64,000 nucleotides of DNA, from positions 248,001-312,000 of the forward strand of contig SJCO01000008.1 of NCBI GenBank assembly GCA_005217565.1, in the 5' to 3' direction. A program made the position numbers and the translations under genes. Source of the DNA: Puteibacter caeruleilacunae (lineage in GTDB: Bacteria; Bacteroidota; Bacteroidia; Bacteroidales; Prolixibacteraceae). The notes below the pieces were generated by a model. It had not been told where the DNA came from. It was given only the letters and a program-made list of their open reading frames with translations, and made no database searches. Positions 52,994-63,283 of the stretch are shown piece after piece (within the stretch, counting starts at the first letter, position 1; each line of letters starts with the position of its first letter).

Positions 52994-55261
52994 ATGGTAT
53001 TTGATTTAAACCTGATTAAAAACGTTTACGCAGCGATGTCAGATAAGGTAGCTAAAACAAGGGAAAAGCTACAACGGCCATTAACATTGGCAGAAAAGAT
53101 TTTATATGCACACTTGCATGAAGAGACAACGCTTGAGAGCTTTGAGCGAGGTAATGCATATGTCGATTTTGCTCCCGATAGGGTAGCTATGCAAGATGCT
53201 ACAGCACAGATGGCATTGCTTCAGTTTATGAATTCAGGTAAGAGCAAGACTGCTGTTCCTTCAACTGTACATTGCGATCACTTAATCCAAGCTAATATTG
53301 AAGGTAAGACCGATTTAGATTTTGCTAAAAAGAATAACGAAGAGGTCTATGATTTCCTTGAGTCTGTATCGAACAAGTACGGCATTGGTTTTTGGAAGCC
53401 TGGTGCAGGTATCATCCATCAGGTTGTATTGGAAAACTATGCTTTCCCTGGAGGAATGATGATTGGAACCGATTCACATACGCCTAATGCTGGTGGTTTA
53501 GGAATGATCGCTATTGGTGTGGGAGGTGCTGATGCAGTAGATGTGATGGCTGGTATGCCTTGGGAACTGAAGATGCCTAAATTGATTGGCGTAAAGCTTA
53601 CAGGAAAAATGAACGGTTGGACTTCCCCAAAGGATGTTATTCTTAAGGTGGCAGGTTTACTTACTGTGAAAGGTGGTACTGGTTGTATTGTTGAATATTT
53701 CGGTGAAGGTGCCAATGCTATTTCAGCTACAGGAAAAGGTACGATTTGTAATATGGGGGCCGAGATTGGAGCAACGACTTCTTTGTTCGCTTATGATGAA
53801 GCCATAGCACGCTATTTAAAGGCCACAGGAAGAGCTGAAGTGGCAGCGCTGGCTAATGATATAAAAGACCACCTAAAAGCCGATTCTGAGGTCTATGAGG
53901 CGCCTGAAAAGTATTACGATCAACTTATAGAGATTGACTTGTCTACATTAGAGCCTCATGTGAATGGGCCATTTACTCCTGATAGGGCTACACCTATCTC
54001 ACAGATGGCTAAGGTAGCTGAAGAAAATGGTTGGCCTTTAGAGGTTAAAGTTGGATTAATTGGTTCTTGTACCAACTCTTCATACGAAGATATATCGCGA
54101 GCAGCATCAGTTGCTAAACAAGCAGTCGACAAAGGATTAAAGGCGAATGCTGAGTTTACTATTACTCCTGGATCTGAGCAGGTGCGATATACAATCGACA
54201 GAGATGGATTTATCGACATATTTGATCAAATAGGAGGCCATGTGTTTGCCAATGCTTGTGGTCCTTGTATAGGGCAATGGAAGCGTGCAGGAGCCGAGAA
54301 AGAGGAGAAGAATACCATTGTGCATTCGTTCAATAGAAACTTCTCAAAGCGTGCCGACGGAAATCCTAATACACATGCATTTGTAACATCGCCTGAGATG
54401 GTTACTGCCTTGGCTATTGCCGGGAATTTAGGATTTAATCCAATTACCGATACGCTGGAAAATGATAAAGGTGAGCAGGTAAAACTTGATCCTCCTAGAG
54501 GAGAAGAATTGCCTGCAAAAGGATTTGCAGTAGAGGATGCTGGTTATCAGGCTCCTGTTGCTGATGGTTCAAATATAGAAGTCGTGGTAGCCGATGATTC
54601 AAAACGATTACAACTACTAACTTCCTTTAAAGATTGGGATGGTGAGAATATAACCGGAGCAAAATTGTTGATCAAAGCAAAAGGTAAATGTACTACTGAT
54701 CATATCTCAATGGCTGGTCCTTGGTTAAGATTCAGAGGTCACTTAGATAATATTTCAGACAATCTACTGATTGGTGCTGTAAATTTCTTTAACGAGAAGA
54801 CCAACCAAGTGAAGAGTCAGATAAATGGTAGTGTAAATTCTGTTCCGGCAACACAACGTGATTATAAAGCAGCAGGTGTACCAACGATCGTTGTTGGGGA
54901 TCACAACTACGGAGAAGGATCTTCTCGTGAACATGCTGCAATGGAACCTCGTCACCTTGGAGTAAAGGCAGTGATTGTTAAATCCTTCGCTCGAATTCAT
55001 GAAACCAACTTGAAGAAGCAGGGGATGCTAGCGCTGACTTTCAACAACGAGGCCGACTATGATAAGATCAGGGAAGATGATGAGTTTAACTTCATCGATC
55101 TGAAAGAATTTGCTCCAGGAAAGCAATTAACGCTGGAGATTATCCATAGCGATGGATCGAAAGAACAAATTGTACTTGATCATACCTATAATGCGCAGCA
55201 AATTGAATGGTTTAAAGCAGGTTCGGCATTGAATCTAATCAGAAAACAACAGGTAGGTTAA
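52994..55261 (+). CDS. acn: Aconitate hydratase, mitochondrial-type
   Basis: This 755-residue protein is full length for the mitochondrial-like aconitase group. Iron-sulfur ligands are in [10 protein letters not shown] and [11 protein letters not shown]. Active-site regions [46 protein letters not shown] and [12 protein letters not shown] are intact. It interconverts citrate and isocitrate through cis-aconitate in the TCA cycle, in the cytoplasm. It leads a four-gene operon with both isocitrate dehydrogenases (21 bases to the next) and citrate synthase. Confidence 0.97.
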   Translation: MVFDLNLIKNVYAAMSDKVAKTREKLQRPLTLAEKILYAHLHEETTLESFERGNAYVDFAPDRVAMQDATAQMALLQFMNSGKSKTAVPSTVHCDHLIQANIEGKTDLDFAKKNNEEVYDFLESVSNKYGIGFWKPGAGIIHQVVLENYAFPGGMMIGTDSHTPNAGGLGMIAIGVGGADAVDVMAGMPWELKMPKLIGVKLTGKMNGWTSPKDVILKVAGLLTVKGGTGCIVEYFGEGANAISATGKGTICNMGAEIGATTSLFAYDEAIARYLKATGRAEVAALANDIKDHLKADSEVYEAPEKYYDQLIEIDLSTLEPHVNGPFTPDRATPISQMAKVAEENGWPLEVKVGLIGSCTNSSYEDISRAASVAKQAVDKGLKANAEFTITPGSEQVRYTIDRDGFIDIFDQIGGHVFANACGPCIGQWKRAGAEKEEKNTIVHSFNRNFSKRADGNPNTHAFVTSPEMVTALAIAGNLGFNPITDTLENDKGEQVKLDPPRGEELPAKGFAVEDAGYQAPVADGSNIEVVVADDSKRLQLLTSFKDWDGENITGAKLLIKAKGKCTTDHISMAGPWLRFRGHLDNISDNLLIGAVNFFNEKTNQVKSQINGSVNSVPATQRDYKAAGVPTIVVGDHNYGEGSSREHAAMEPRHLGVKAVIVKSFARIHETNLKKQGMLALTFNNEADYDKIREDDEFNFIDLKEFAPGKQLTLEIIHSDGSKEQIVLDHTYNAQQIEWFKAGSALNLIRKQQVG

Positions 55262-55282
55262 ACTCGAAAAAAGTATACTCTT

Positions 55283-56515
55283 ATGGCAAAAATAAAAGTA
55301 TTAAATCCGGTGGTAGAGCTTGATGGTGATGAGATGACTCGTGTTATCTGGTCGTTTATCAAGGAGAAGCTTATACATCCTTATCTCGATCTTGATATCA
55401 AGTATTATGATTTGGGAATTCAGAAACGAGATGAAACGGATGATCAGATTACGATTGATGCAGCACATGCCATTAAAAAATATGGAGTGGGTATAAAATG
55501 TGCAACAATCACACCTGATGAAGCCAGGGTAAGCGAGTTTGGCCTTAAAAAGATGTGGAAATCGCCTAATGGTACCATCCGTAATATCCTTGGAGGAACT
55601 GTATTTCGTGAGCCTATTCTGATTAAGAATGTACCACGATTAGTACCTGGGTGGACACAACCTATTTGTATTGGTCGTCATGCTTTTGGTGATCAGTATA
55701 GAGCAACTGATTTTCTGACTAAGGGAAAAGGGAAACTGACCATCACCTTTACGCCAGAGAATGGTGAAGAGGCGATCACTCACGAAGTGTACGACTTTGA
55801 TGGTAGTGGTGTTGCTATGGCCATGTACAATACCGATGAATCGATCAGAGGATTTGCGCGATCGTGTATGAATCAGGCAATTACTAAGAAATGGCCATTG
55901 TATCTATCCACAAAAAATACAATACTGAAGCAGTATGATGGACGCTTTAAGGATCTTTTCCAAGAGGTGTTTGACACTGAATTTAAGGAGAAGTTTGAAG
56001 CGTTGGGCATTACCTATGAACATCGCTTAATTGATGATATGGTTGCCGCTGCTTTAAAGTGGGACGGAGGTTTTGTATGGGCATGTAAAAATTACGATGG
56101 TGATGTTCAGTCTGATACCGTTGCTCAGGGATTTGGATCACTGGGATTGATGACCTCTACCTTGGTGACTCCTGATGGTGGTACCATGGAAGCAGAAGCT
56201 GCTCATGGAACCGTTACCCGTCACTTTAGAATGCATCAACAGGGTAAACCTACATCAACAAATCCAATTGCATCAATCTTTGCCTGGACCCGAGGATTAG
56301 CCTTTAGGGGTAAGTTAGATAAAAACAATGAATTGATAGATTTTGCTGAAACGCTCGAACATGTTTGCATCGAAACTGTTGAAAGTGGAAAGATGACCAA
56401 AGATCTGGCACTTATTATTCATGGTTCGGCATTGAAAGAAGAGCATTATCTGAATACCGAAGCATTTTTAAGTGCTATCGATGAGAACTTAAAAACGAAA
56501 ATGAACAATAATTAA
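55283..56515 (+). CDS. icd: NADP-dependent isocitrate dehydrogenase, eukaryotic-type (subfamily II)
   Basis: This 410-residue protein aligns by eye with human IDH1-type enzymes: [62 protein letters not shown], and [35 protein letters not shown]. The Arg-His of TVTRH matches human Arg314-His315, which bind the NADP phosphate, so NADP use is predicted. It turns isocitrate into 2-oxoglutarate. It lies between aconitase and a second, unrelated-subfamily IDH 9 bases downstream. Confidence 0.96.
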   Translation: MAKIKVLNPVVELDGDEMTRVIWSFIKEKLIHPYLDLDIKYYDLGIQKRDETDDQITIDAAHAIKKYGVGIKCATITPDEARVSEFGLKKMWKSPNGTIRNILGGTVFREPILIKNVPRLVPGWTQPICIGRHAFGDQYRATDFLTKGKGKLTITFTPENGEEAITHEVYDFDGSGVAMAMYNTDESIRGFARSCMNQAITKKWPLYLSTKNTILKQYDGRFKDLFQEVFDTEFKEKFEALGITYEHRLIDDMVAAALKWDGGFVWACKNYDGDVQSDTVAQGFGSLGLMTSTLVTPDGGTMEAEAAHGTVTRHFRMHQQGKPTSTNPIASIFAWTRGLAFRGKLDKNNELIDFAETLEHVCIETVESGKMTKDLALIIHGSALKEEHYLNTEAFLSAIDENLKTKMNNN

Positions 56516-56524
56516 TTGATCAAC

Positions 56525-57790
56525 ATGGGAGATCGTATTGAAATAAAAGATGGAAAGCTTATTGTTCCTGAAAAACCAATTATTCCATTTATCGAAGGCG
56601 ATGGTATCGGTAAAGATATTACCGAACCTACCCAAAAGGTAATTGAAGCAGCCGTGGAAAAAGCCTATGGTCGCCATAGAAGGATTGAATGGAAAGAGGT
56701 ACTTGCCGGACAAAAGGCTTTTGATCAAACAGGGGAGTGGCTTCCTGATGCAACCATCGAATCATTTAAGGATTACCTGGTTGGCATTAAAGGTCCTCTT
56801 CAAACCCCGGTAGGTGGAGGCATTCGCTCGCTGAATGTTGCTTTACGTCAGACACTCGATTTGTATGTATGCCTGCGACCAATTCGTTGGTTTAAAGGTG
56901 TTCCATCTCCTATCCGTTATCCTGAAATGGTGAATATGCATATCTTCAGAGAGAATACCGAAGATATTTATGCGGGTATTGAATATATGACTGGTGAGGA
57001 AGAAACAACAAAGTTTCGCGACTTCCTGGTCGATGAAATGGGAGTGAAGAATATTCGCTTTCCTGAAAGTACTTCTTTTGGCGTAAAACCTATCTCTAAA
57101 GATGGTTCAGAACGACTCGTAAAAGCAGCTATTCGTTATGCTATCGACCGTAATTTGCCATCGGTAACCTTAGTGCATAAGGGTAACATTATGAAGTTTA
57201 CCGAAGGTGCTTTCAAGAATTGGGGATATGACTTAGCAGAAGAGTATTTTAAAGATAAGACATTTACCTGGCGCCATTATGAATCAATCGTGAAGGCTCA
57301 TGGTAAAGAGGCTGCTGATGATGCCCTGGCAATGGCTAAGGATAATGGCAAAGTGATTATAAAGGATGTGATTACTGATGCATTCTTGCAGGAAAGTCTC
57401 TTGCGTCCTTATGATCATTCGGTGATTGCTACCATGAATCTTAACGGAGATTATATTTCTGATCAGCTGGCGGCTATGGTTGGTGGTATCGGTATTTCTC
57501 CAGGGGCAAATATAAACTATAAGAGTGGCTACGCAATTTTTGAAGCTACGCATGGAACGGCTCCAACAATTGCAGGTACAGGACAGGCAAATCCTAGCTC
57601 TTTGATCCTATCTGGTGTAATGATGCTAGAATACATGGGATGGCAGGAAGCAGCCGAGGAGATCTTCTACGGAATGGAAAAAACATTCTCAAAACGTAAG
57701 GTAACTGCTGATTTACATGCTTATATGGAAGGCGCAGAATTGCTTTCTACATCAGCGTTTACCGACGAGATTATAAAAAATATGTACTAA
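56525..57790 (+). CDS. icd: Isocitrate dehydrogenase, E. coli-like (subfamily I), predicted NAD-dependent
   Basis: From ATG 56525 the protein has 421 residues. It aligns with E. coli Icd: [49 protein letters not shown] (Ser113 conserved), and [24 protein letters not shown]. The cofactor region reads [15 protein letters not shown]. Relative to E. coli, Lys344 is Thr, Tyr345 is Ile and Val351 is Ala. In VTADLHAYM, Tyr391 and Arg395 are both replaced (Ala and Ala by my alignment). Tyr345Ile and Val351Ala are among the changes known to convert NADP to NAD specificity, so NAD dependence is predicted. It follows the NADP enzyme by 9 bases. Alignment was by eye. Confidence 0.93.
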   Translation: MGDRIEIKDGKLIVPEKPIIPFIEGDGIGKDITEPTQKVIEAAVEKAYGRHRRIEWKEVLAGQKAFDQTGEWLPDATIESFKDYLVGIKGPLQTPVGGGIRSLNVALRQTLDLYVCLRPIRWFKGVPSPIRYPEMVNMHIFRENTEDIYAGIEYMTGEEETTKFRDFLVDEMGVKNIRFPESTSFGVKPISKDGSERLVKAAIRYAIDRNLPSVTLVHKGNIMKFTEGAFKNWGYDLAEEYFKDKTFTWRHYESIVKAHGKEAADDALAMAKDNGKVIIKDVITDAFLQESLLRPYDHSVIATMNLNGDYISDQLAAMVGGIGISPGANINYKSGYAIFEATHGTAPTIAGTGQANPSSLILSGVMMLEYMGWQEAAEEIFYGMEKTFSKRKVTADLHAYMEGAELLSTSAFTDEIIKNMY

Positions 57791-57823
57791 TAATATTATG
57801 ACAGGAAATCTAAAATTGTAGCT

Positions 57824-59149
57824 ATGGAATACATTAAGAATCGATTTTATCAAAAAGCTAGTAAGTGTGTTGCTGAATACAACAAACTTAAAAAAGATCA
57901 CGCTGATAAGGTAATTGCTAATGTAACTATTGGTCAGGTAATGACTGGTATGAAAGGAGTACCTAGTTTAATTACTGATACCTCGAAATTGGATCCTAAT
58001 GAGGGTATCCGCTTTAGAGGATATTCAATTCCTGAGTTAAGAGAAAAGTTACCACGATTAAATCCTGATGGGGAGCCTCTTCCTGAAGGTTTGTTTTACC
58101 TGATGTTAATTGGTGAGATACCTACACGTGATGATGTGTTGAATATTTCAAAAGACTGGGCTACCAGATCGTATGTGCCTCAGCATGTATTTGATGCAAT
58201 TGATGCACTGCCTTTAACATCGAAACCAATGACTCAGTTTAGTACAGCTATCTTAGCTATGGCTACTGAATCTATCTTCCAAAAGGCTTATAGGGCAGGG
58301 GTACACAAGAAATATTACTGGGATACTACCTACGAAGATGTGATGAACCTTATCGCTCGCTTACCTCGTGTGGCAGCTTATATTTATCGTCGCAACTTCC
58401 ATAATGGCGACCATATTGAGCCAGATCCACGCTTAGACTGGGCGGGTAACCTTGCTCATATGATGGGGCATGATTCTGATGAGGTGAAGCGTTTGTTACG
58501 CTTGTATACCGTTATTCATGCCGACCATGAAGGTGGTAATGTTTCGGCACATACTACTCACTTGGTTGGATCTGCATTGAGTAATCCTTATTATGCATTC
58601 TCTGCTGGTATGCTAGGATTAGCAGGACCATTGCACGGTTATGCTAACCAGGATGTTATTCATTGGATATTTGAGATGATTCAATATCTTGATAATGATG
58701 ATCCTTCGAAAGAAGATATTGCCGAGTATGTGAAGAAAACATTGGCCGAAGGTCGCGTAATACCAGGTTATGGACACGCTGTACTTCGTGTAACTGATCC
58801 TCGTTTTGATGCACAGCAGAAGTTTGCTGAGAAGTATATCAAAGATGATGGCTTGATCAACATTGTAAATCGCTTATACGAGGTTGTACCTCCAATTCTA
58901 GGATCGGTTGGTAAGATTAAGAATCCTTGGCCTAATGTTGATGCATTCTCCGGATCATTACTATATCACTATGGTATCACAGAATACTCGTTCTACACAG
59001 TATTATTTGGAGTATCAAGAGCATTAGGAGTATTGGCATCATTGGTATTCGATCGCCTGTATGGATTACCTATCGAGCGACCAGCATCATTCCAATTACA
59101 CCATTATCGTAATTTAGCGAATGAAGGCGAAGATGTAAGTGGATGTTAA
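57824..59149 (+). CDS. gltA: Citrate synthase, eukaryotic/mitochondrial-type
   Basis: This 441-residue protein resembles mitochondrial citrate synthase more than E. coli GltA. It has TIGQVMTGMKGVPSLITDTS, RFRGYSIPEL, VIHADHEGGNVSAHT (first catalytic His near 233), AGPLHGYANQDV, GYGHAVLRVTDPRFDAQ (second His near 318), and NVDAFSGSLLYHYG (Asp near 371). It condenses acetyl-CoA and oxaloacetate. It completes the acn-icd-icd-cs operon, with a strong terminator 15 bases after the stop. Confidence 0.96.
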   Translation: MEYIKNRFYQKASKCVAEYNKLKKDHADKVIANVTIGQVMTGMKGVPSLITDTSKLDPNEGIRFRGYSIPELREKLPRLNPDGEPLPEGLFYLMLIGEIPTRDDVLNISKDWATRSYVPQHVFDAIDALPLTSKPMTQFSTAILAMATESIFQKAYRAGVHKKYYWDTTYEDVMNLIARLPRVAAYIYRRNFHNGDHIEPDPRLDWAGNLAHMMGHDSDEVKRLLRLYTVIHADHEGGNVSAHTTHLVGSALSNPYYAFSAGMLGLAGPLHGYANQDVIHWIFEMIQYLDNDDPSKEDIAEYVKKTLAEGRVIPGYGHAVLRVTDPRFDAQQKFAEKYIKDDGLINIVNRLYEVVPPILGSVGKIKNPWPNVDAFSGSLLYHYGITEYSFYTVLFGVSRALGVLASLVFDRLYGLPIERPASFQLHHYRNLANEGEDVSGC

Positions 59150-59163
59150 TTCATGATATAACT

Positions 59164-59205
59164 TAAAAAAAAGCATGCAGAAATAGCTCTGCATGCTTTT
59201 TTTTT
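59164..59205. terminator. Strong bidirectional terminator
   Basis: AAAAAGCATGCAG pairs with CTGCATGCTTTTT around a 9-base loop, with A and T tracts outside. It closes the TCA operon and the convergent TonB-C/TPR gene. Confidence 0.92.
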
Positions 59206-59227
59206 GATCCAGATGCGACAACTCCAT

Positions 59228-59950
59228 CTACTCTTCGTCATTTTGTATCAAGGCAACATCTTCATCTCCACAGAAATCTGCAACATATTCCCTTGCATAC
59301 TCAATGCCTGAATACTTCAATCGTTGCCAGTCTTCGCATGCTCCTGAGGTATCGCCAGCTTGGTAGCGTGCCATGCTTCTTTGAAGGATACTTCCTTCAT
59401 GGGGATATAGTGCTACGGCTCTATCAAGTAATTTTAGCGCTCTTTTGTAGCGGTCTTTATTCAAAACTTTAGTTGCTTTGTAACAAAGTTTTTGGGCCAT
59501 TCTTAGGTGATCCGCATTTCCAATACTAAACCTAACCTGTACTTGTTTTTTCATTGCCACAGGCATGTTGTCATTTAAGCCTGGCTTCCACATTCCATCG
59601 GTCGACTTAACCATCTGGATAACTTGTTCATCAAGTTCTTCTGATACACTATTGATTACCTCAAAATCGTCAAGATATCCATTTTCTTTTACTGTAAATT
59701 CAACTACAACTTTTCCCTGAATGTAATAATCTTGAGCAACCTGTGGGTAAACAATGTTCTTTTTCAGATAATCCTCACAGCATGAATACTTAAATGAGGT
59801 TTCGTTTAGAATATCTGCAGTATTTTCAATACCTGTAAATACTGGGGGAGTTACATCCACATTTTCTAGAAAACGATGGATTTTAGTTGTTTGACCACTT
59901 ACACATATGGCCAATGCTAATACGATAAGGAGTGATACAATCTTTTTCAT
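59228..59950 (-). CDS. Exported TonB-C domain plus TPR protein, copy 1
   Basis: This 240-residue protein has a signal peptide (1-19, CVSGQ), then VTPPVFTGIENTADI and a TonB_C domain (about 55-150: FKYSCCEDYLKKNIVYPQVAQDYYIQGKVVVEFTVKENGYLDDFEVINSVSEELDEQVI, MWKPGLNDNMPVAMKKQVQVRFSIG). One or two TPR-like helices end it (about 155-230, LLDRAVALYPHEGSILQRSMARYQAGDTSGACEDWQRLK). There is no N-terminal anchor or linker as in true TonB, so it is not an energy transducer. It is paralogous to the gene at 62298-63005 and sits next to an AraC/TPR regulator, forming a duplicated module. Confidence 0.85.
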   Translation of the reverse strand: MKKIVSLLIVLALAICVSGQTTKIHRFLENVDVTPPVFTGIENTADILNETSFKYSCCEDYLKKNIVYPQVAQDYYIQGKVVVEFTVKENGYLDDFEVINSVSEELDEQVIQMVKSTDGMWKPGLNDNMPVAMKKQVQVRFSIGNADHLRMAQKLCYKATKVLNKDRYKRALKLLDRAVALYPHEGSILQRSMARYQAGDTSGACEDWQRLKYSGIEYAREYVADFCGDEDVALIQNDEE

Positions 59951-60002
59951 AACGCGAAATTATTGGTTATACAAAAGAAATTCCTTGAGGAAAATCGTAA
60001 TA

Positions 60003-60010
60003 CAAAGATC
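60003..60010 (-). promoter_or_regulatory. Candidate -7 element of copy 1
   Basis: On the minus strand GATCTTTG (7 of 8 to TAnnTTTG) lies in a context TGTTGGATCTTTGTAT that matches the upstream region of copy 2 at about 15 of 20 positions. It is 53 bases before the start codon. Confidence 0.35.
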
Positions 60011-60198
60011 CAACAAACTAACACGCGATAACAAACAGTTATGTTGTATAAAATTTTAGAAAAAAGAGGAAGTTTAGAACATCGTTGAACAATTAAAGGG
60101 TATTTGTTGCCATTATGATGCAGATGATGTTAATGATGTTGCTCTTTGGCAGGATAATCATATAGAAAAAAATTGCAAAACTAATTGCAGTGCTACAA

Positions 60199-62061
60199 TT
60201 ATGAGTAGATTAAGTCAAGTAGTTGTTGATACTCTTTCAAGTGTGTCAAATCCTTAAAAAGACTATTGTATTTTACTGATATAAGCTCTGGAGTGTGCTG
60301 GTGGTAGGCCTTATGCAACCATTGCAATGTTTTTTTATAATCTTTTAAAATGGCATAAAACTGTGCCACTTCGTAAGGTGTTTTAAAGATCGACGATTGT
60401 AGTGCATGCTCTAACAGCTGGAGTACACTAGTTATTCCCTCTCTATTGTAGCTATGTTGCACCATATTGGCATGCGCTAATGTTGCAGGATTAAGTCGCA
60501 ATATTTCTTCAACTTTAAGTGCTACCAGGTCGTATTTGCCAAGATAATATAGTGCTTGAAGCTCAAGCCAGTAGTAATCACTCTTATTATTGCTGTCCTG
60601 TTGCATGTTCTTCGTACTTTGAAGCGCACTTTCATAATCCCGCAACATAAAGTATATCTGATAACAGGTGTGTTGTAGATTACTTGCTTCAGGATTTTGT
60701 TTCAAAGTCTTCCTGACTAAATTTAATGCTTTCTTTGTTTTTCCCGAGGAGACTAAATACTGTGCATAAAGATTTTGTGCGTTACAGCAATTGTGATTCA
60801 TCTTTATGGCCTTAGTCAGATATTCTTTCGCTTTATTCAGGTCCCAGTCATTCCATAAAGCAACACCACCAAGAATAGCATGAGCTGAAGATAATTTTGG
60901 ATCAAGTTGCAGTGCTTTGTGCGCATATATTTTTGCCTGGAAATAGTGCTCGCCAGAATTTTGACGGCTGTAAGTACCCATCAAGTAATGATATTCTGCA
61001 ATTTTCTCATATACGGTGCTGTAATTCGGATCGTTATTTAAGGCCATATTAAAATGGTCCAAGGCAGGACTAAGGTTCTCGGGCGACTTTGAGTTTAGTA
61101 AATAACAACCTTTTAAGTAGTGCTCGTATGCCTTCGGATTTCTTGTAAGCGATCTGTGCAAGTATAACAACTCATCGGTTGTTAGCGATGGCTTTATCCA
61201 AAGCAGGATGCGTCTCACAATATCGTTCTGAAGCAGATACTGACTGTTTGAATCTTGCTCAAACAGATCGTTAAACAGGATGGCCTTCTTATTGATATCC
61301 ATAATCTGAAGTTGGATTTTAATCTCATCACCTAATGAAATCAAATTTCCAAATACAATGTAATCAGCACCCAGTTCTTTTCCCGTTTCCCAAAGGTTTT
61401 GATGCTTCAAATCTGCAAGAAAATCTTTACATACAGAAATGGTGGTTAAATTCTGAATACGACAAAGATGATGCTTCAAATCGGTCGTTAAACCATCAGA
61501 GAAATAATCATTAGTCTCGAATTCAGTAATATTACCAAAGGGGAGTATAGCCACTGATTTGTCCTCATGGTTACGATTTACAATAAGAAGGAGCGCGATA
61601 AGTACCGTAGAAATAGCAAGAAGAACAATTATATAGTGCGTTTTTCGTAAATGATTAAGTCTTGGCGATTTCTTTAGTCTAGTCGCGCGCCTGCTGCGAT
61701 CTTTTAGTAGATCAATATTGATATTTGTCTTTTTAATTTCACCAGGGGGAAATCCATAATAGTCGCGAAAACAGTAATTAAAATAAGCCGGACTTTTAAA
61801 ACCAACTTGATAGGCAATTTCAGCGACTGTTGCTTCATTGTTTTTTAATTTTTCATACGCGTGCTGTAATCGTATCTCCCTGATAAATTGGGTGACCGAT
61901 TGCTGTGTGAGTTTCTTTAATAGGGTGTGCAGTTCTGATCGTGTAAGGTTAACTTCATTGGCAAGTTGAGTGGCGCTAAATTGTTCATTATTAAGATTTA
62001 CATCCACAATCTCCCTAAGGGTTTTAAGAAACTCTTTATCATTATTAGATATAGCAGTCAT
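60199..62061 (-). CDS. Membrane-anchored AraC-HTH / TolB-like / TPR regulator, copy 1
   Basis: This 620-residue protein has the AraC-type HTH at its N-terminus (about 5-110: FSATQLANEVNLTRSELHTLLKKL, ATVAEIAYQVGFKSPAYFNYCFRDYYGFPPGEIKK). A membrane helix follows (142-161). A TolB-like/FlgO-like domain (about 168-285: SVAILPFGNITEFETNDYFSDGLTTDLKHHLCRI, GKELGADYIVFGNLI) leads into a TPR array (about 305-600: YLKGCYLL, PALDHFNMALNNDPNYSTVYEKIAEYHY and so on). The HTH faces the cytoplasm and the rest the periplasm. This resembles membrane AraC hybrids of Bacteroidota. It probably regulates its neighbours in response to an envelope signal. Confidence 0.88.
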   Translation of the reverse strand: MTAISNNDKEFLKTLREIVDVNLNNEQFSATQLANEVNLTRSELHTLLKKLTQQSVTQFIREIRLQHAYEKLKNNEATVAEIAYQVGFKSPAYFNYCFRDYYGFPPGEIKKTNINIDLLKDRSRRATRLKKSPRLNHLRKTHYIIVLLAISTVLIALLLIVNRNHEDKSVAILPFGNITEFETNDYFSDGLTTDLKHHLCRIQNLTTISVCKDFLADLKHQNLWETGKELGADYIVFGNLISLGDEIKIQLQIMDINKKAILFNDLFEQDSNSQYLLQNDIVRRILLWIKPSLTTDELLYLHRSLTRNPKAYEHYLKGCYLLNSKSPENLSPALDHFNMALNNDPNYSTVYEKIAEYHYLMGTYSRQNSGEHYFQAKIYAHKALQLDPKLSSAHAILGGVALWNDWDLNKAKEYLTKAIKMNHNCCNAQNLYAQYLVSSGKTKKALNLVRKTLKQNPEASNLQHTCYQIYFMLRDYESALQSTKNMQQDSNNKSDYYWLELQALYYLGKYDLVALKVEEILRLNPATLAHANMVQHSYNREGITSVLQLLEHALQSSIFKTPYEVAQFYAILKDYKKTLQWLHKAYHQHTPELISVKYNSLFKDLTHLKEYQQLLDLIYS

Positions 62062-62221
62062 AACCTATGCCGTTTAGCCATAAGCAAGGATAAGTGGGGA
62101 TAGCTAGAAAAGTACACACCATGACCTTTTATCAGGGCTATTATTTAATACGATATAATGATGTACTAGGTTTCTGAATGAAGGTATGCCTGAAAACATG
62201 GGATTATTGGAATAAAAAGAA

Positions 62222-62252
62222 GAAGCATGCTGTAGGTGGCATAGCATGCTTC
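62222..62252 (-). terminator. Terminator of copy 2 TonB-C/TPR gene
   Basis: GAAGCATGCT (62222-62231) pairs exactly with AGCATGCTTC (62243-62252), and the minus strand continues with T-rich DNA. It lies 46 bases past the stop at 62298. The 62062-62221 interval upstream of the regulator shows nothing else clear. Confidence 0.7.
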
Positions 62253-62297
62253 GAGAAATGAATTGTAGGGATAGAGAAAATTATATAGAATTAAGTG

Positions 62298-63005
62298 CTA
62301 ATTTTCAGCGAAAATATCAGAACCACAGTATTGTGTGATATATAGATCAGCATCTTCATAACCAATCTCCTTTAAGCGAGTCCAGTCGGCACATGCGCTA
62401 GCAAAATCACCAAGCTTATGGTGGATAATACCACGATGTAGAAGGGTTTGAACGCTATTCGGTGCGTACACCATTGCTTTATTGAGGTATTTTAGGGCTT
62501 TCTTATGCTTGTTTTTGTACAATTTCTTAGATGCCATTTTTAGATACTGTTGGGCCATCGTTTTATGGTCAGTGAAACCTAGACTAAATGTCACAGCTAC
62601 TTCACTTTCCATTGCAACAGGCGTTTCGTTATTATAGCCTGGTTCCCACATACCACTAGTCTTCTCAAGTGTAGCAATAACTTCTTCGTCTAATCTATCA
62701 GAAATACTATTGATTACATTGTAATGTGTAAGTTCTCCTGATGGTAGAACAGTGAATCGAACAACAACAGTACCTTCTTCAGAACGATCCTCTGCTTCTT
62801 TAGGGAATGAAATATTGTCAGTGAGGAACTGAGAACAAGTTTCATGAGATTTTTGTTTTTTCTTAATAATCTCTTGCTTCATAATACCTGTAAATACAGG
62901 AGGAGATACACTAACGTCCACAAGCATGTGGGTATCTTTATCAATCTGGGCAAAAAGACCAGGACTAATAAACAATGCGATTAAAATAAATACTAACTTT
63001 TTCAT
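62298..63005 (-). CDS. Exported TonB-C domain plus TPR protein, copy 2
   Basis: From ATG 63005 the protein has 235 residues. An upstream in-frame ATG (63074) adds 23 residues before a perfectly good signal peptide (MKKLVFILIALFISPGLFAQ), so it is rejected. The plan is the same as copy 1: VSPPVFTGIMKQEI, a TonB_C domain (TCSQFLTDNISFPKEAEDRSEEGTVVVRFTVLPSGELTHYNVINSISDRLDEEVIATLEKTSGMWEPGYNNETPVAMESEVAVTFSLG) and a C-terminal TPR-like part (ALKYLNKAMVYAPNSVQTLLHRGIIHHKLGDFASACADWTRLKEIG). The two copies clearly arose by duplication. Confidence 0.85.
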   Translation of the reverse strand: MKKLVFILIALFISPGLFAQIDKDTHMLVDVSVSPPVFTGIMKQEIIKKKQKSHETCSQFLTDNISFPKEAEDRSEEGTVVVRFTVLPSGELTHYNVINSISDRLDEEVIATLEKTSGMWEPGYNNETPVAMESEVAVTFSLGFTDHKTMAQQYLKMASKKLYKNKHKKALKYLNKAMVYAPNSVQTLLHRGIIHHKLGDFASACADWTRLKEIGYEDADLYITQYCGSDIFAEN

Positions 63006-63047
63006 GGGATTAAGTTTTTGATTAATAACTAATAAAAGATTGTGATG

Positions 63048-63055
63048 CAAATTTC
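63048..63055 (-). promoter_or_regulatory. Candidate -7 element of copy 2
   Basis: On the minus strand GAAATTTG lies in TGTCGGAAATTTGCAT, matching the context upstream of copy 1. It is 43 bases before the start codon. The shared sequence makes it more believable than the core alone. Confidence 0.35.
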
Positions 63056-63283
63056 CGACATTATCACGTACCACACCAAATCAATATGTTGCGAATGATT
63101 AACCTTCTTATTTAGCTCCATTGTATCTATGTTGTAATTGTTGGACAAGGGTTGTATCAAGTAACACTACGTATTGCAGTGATGTTGTATATTAGTTGAT
63201 GTTATGCGTAGAAAAATATTTGTGTGGCATGTTGTAAGTGGCAGCTGCTGAGTGTTTAAGCGGGCATGGAATGCGTTGCAGAA

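Noticed and set aside
60083-60257. Plus-strand frame ending near the AraC/TPR regulator stop
   Set aside because: Mostly antisense to a real gene end and the intergenic region; no start codon in good context, no family.
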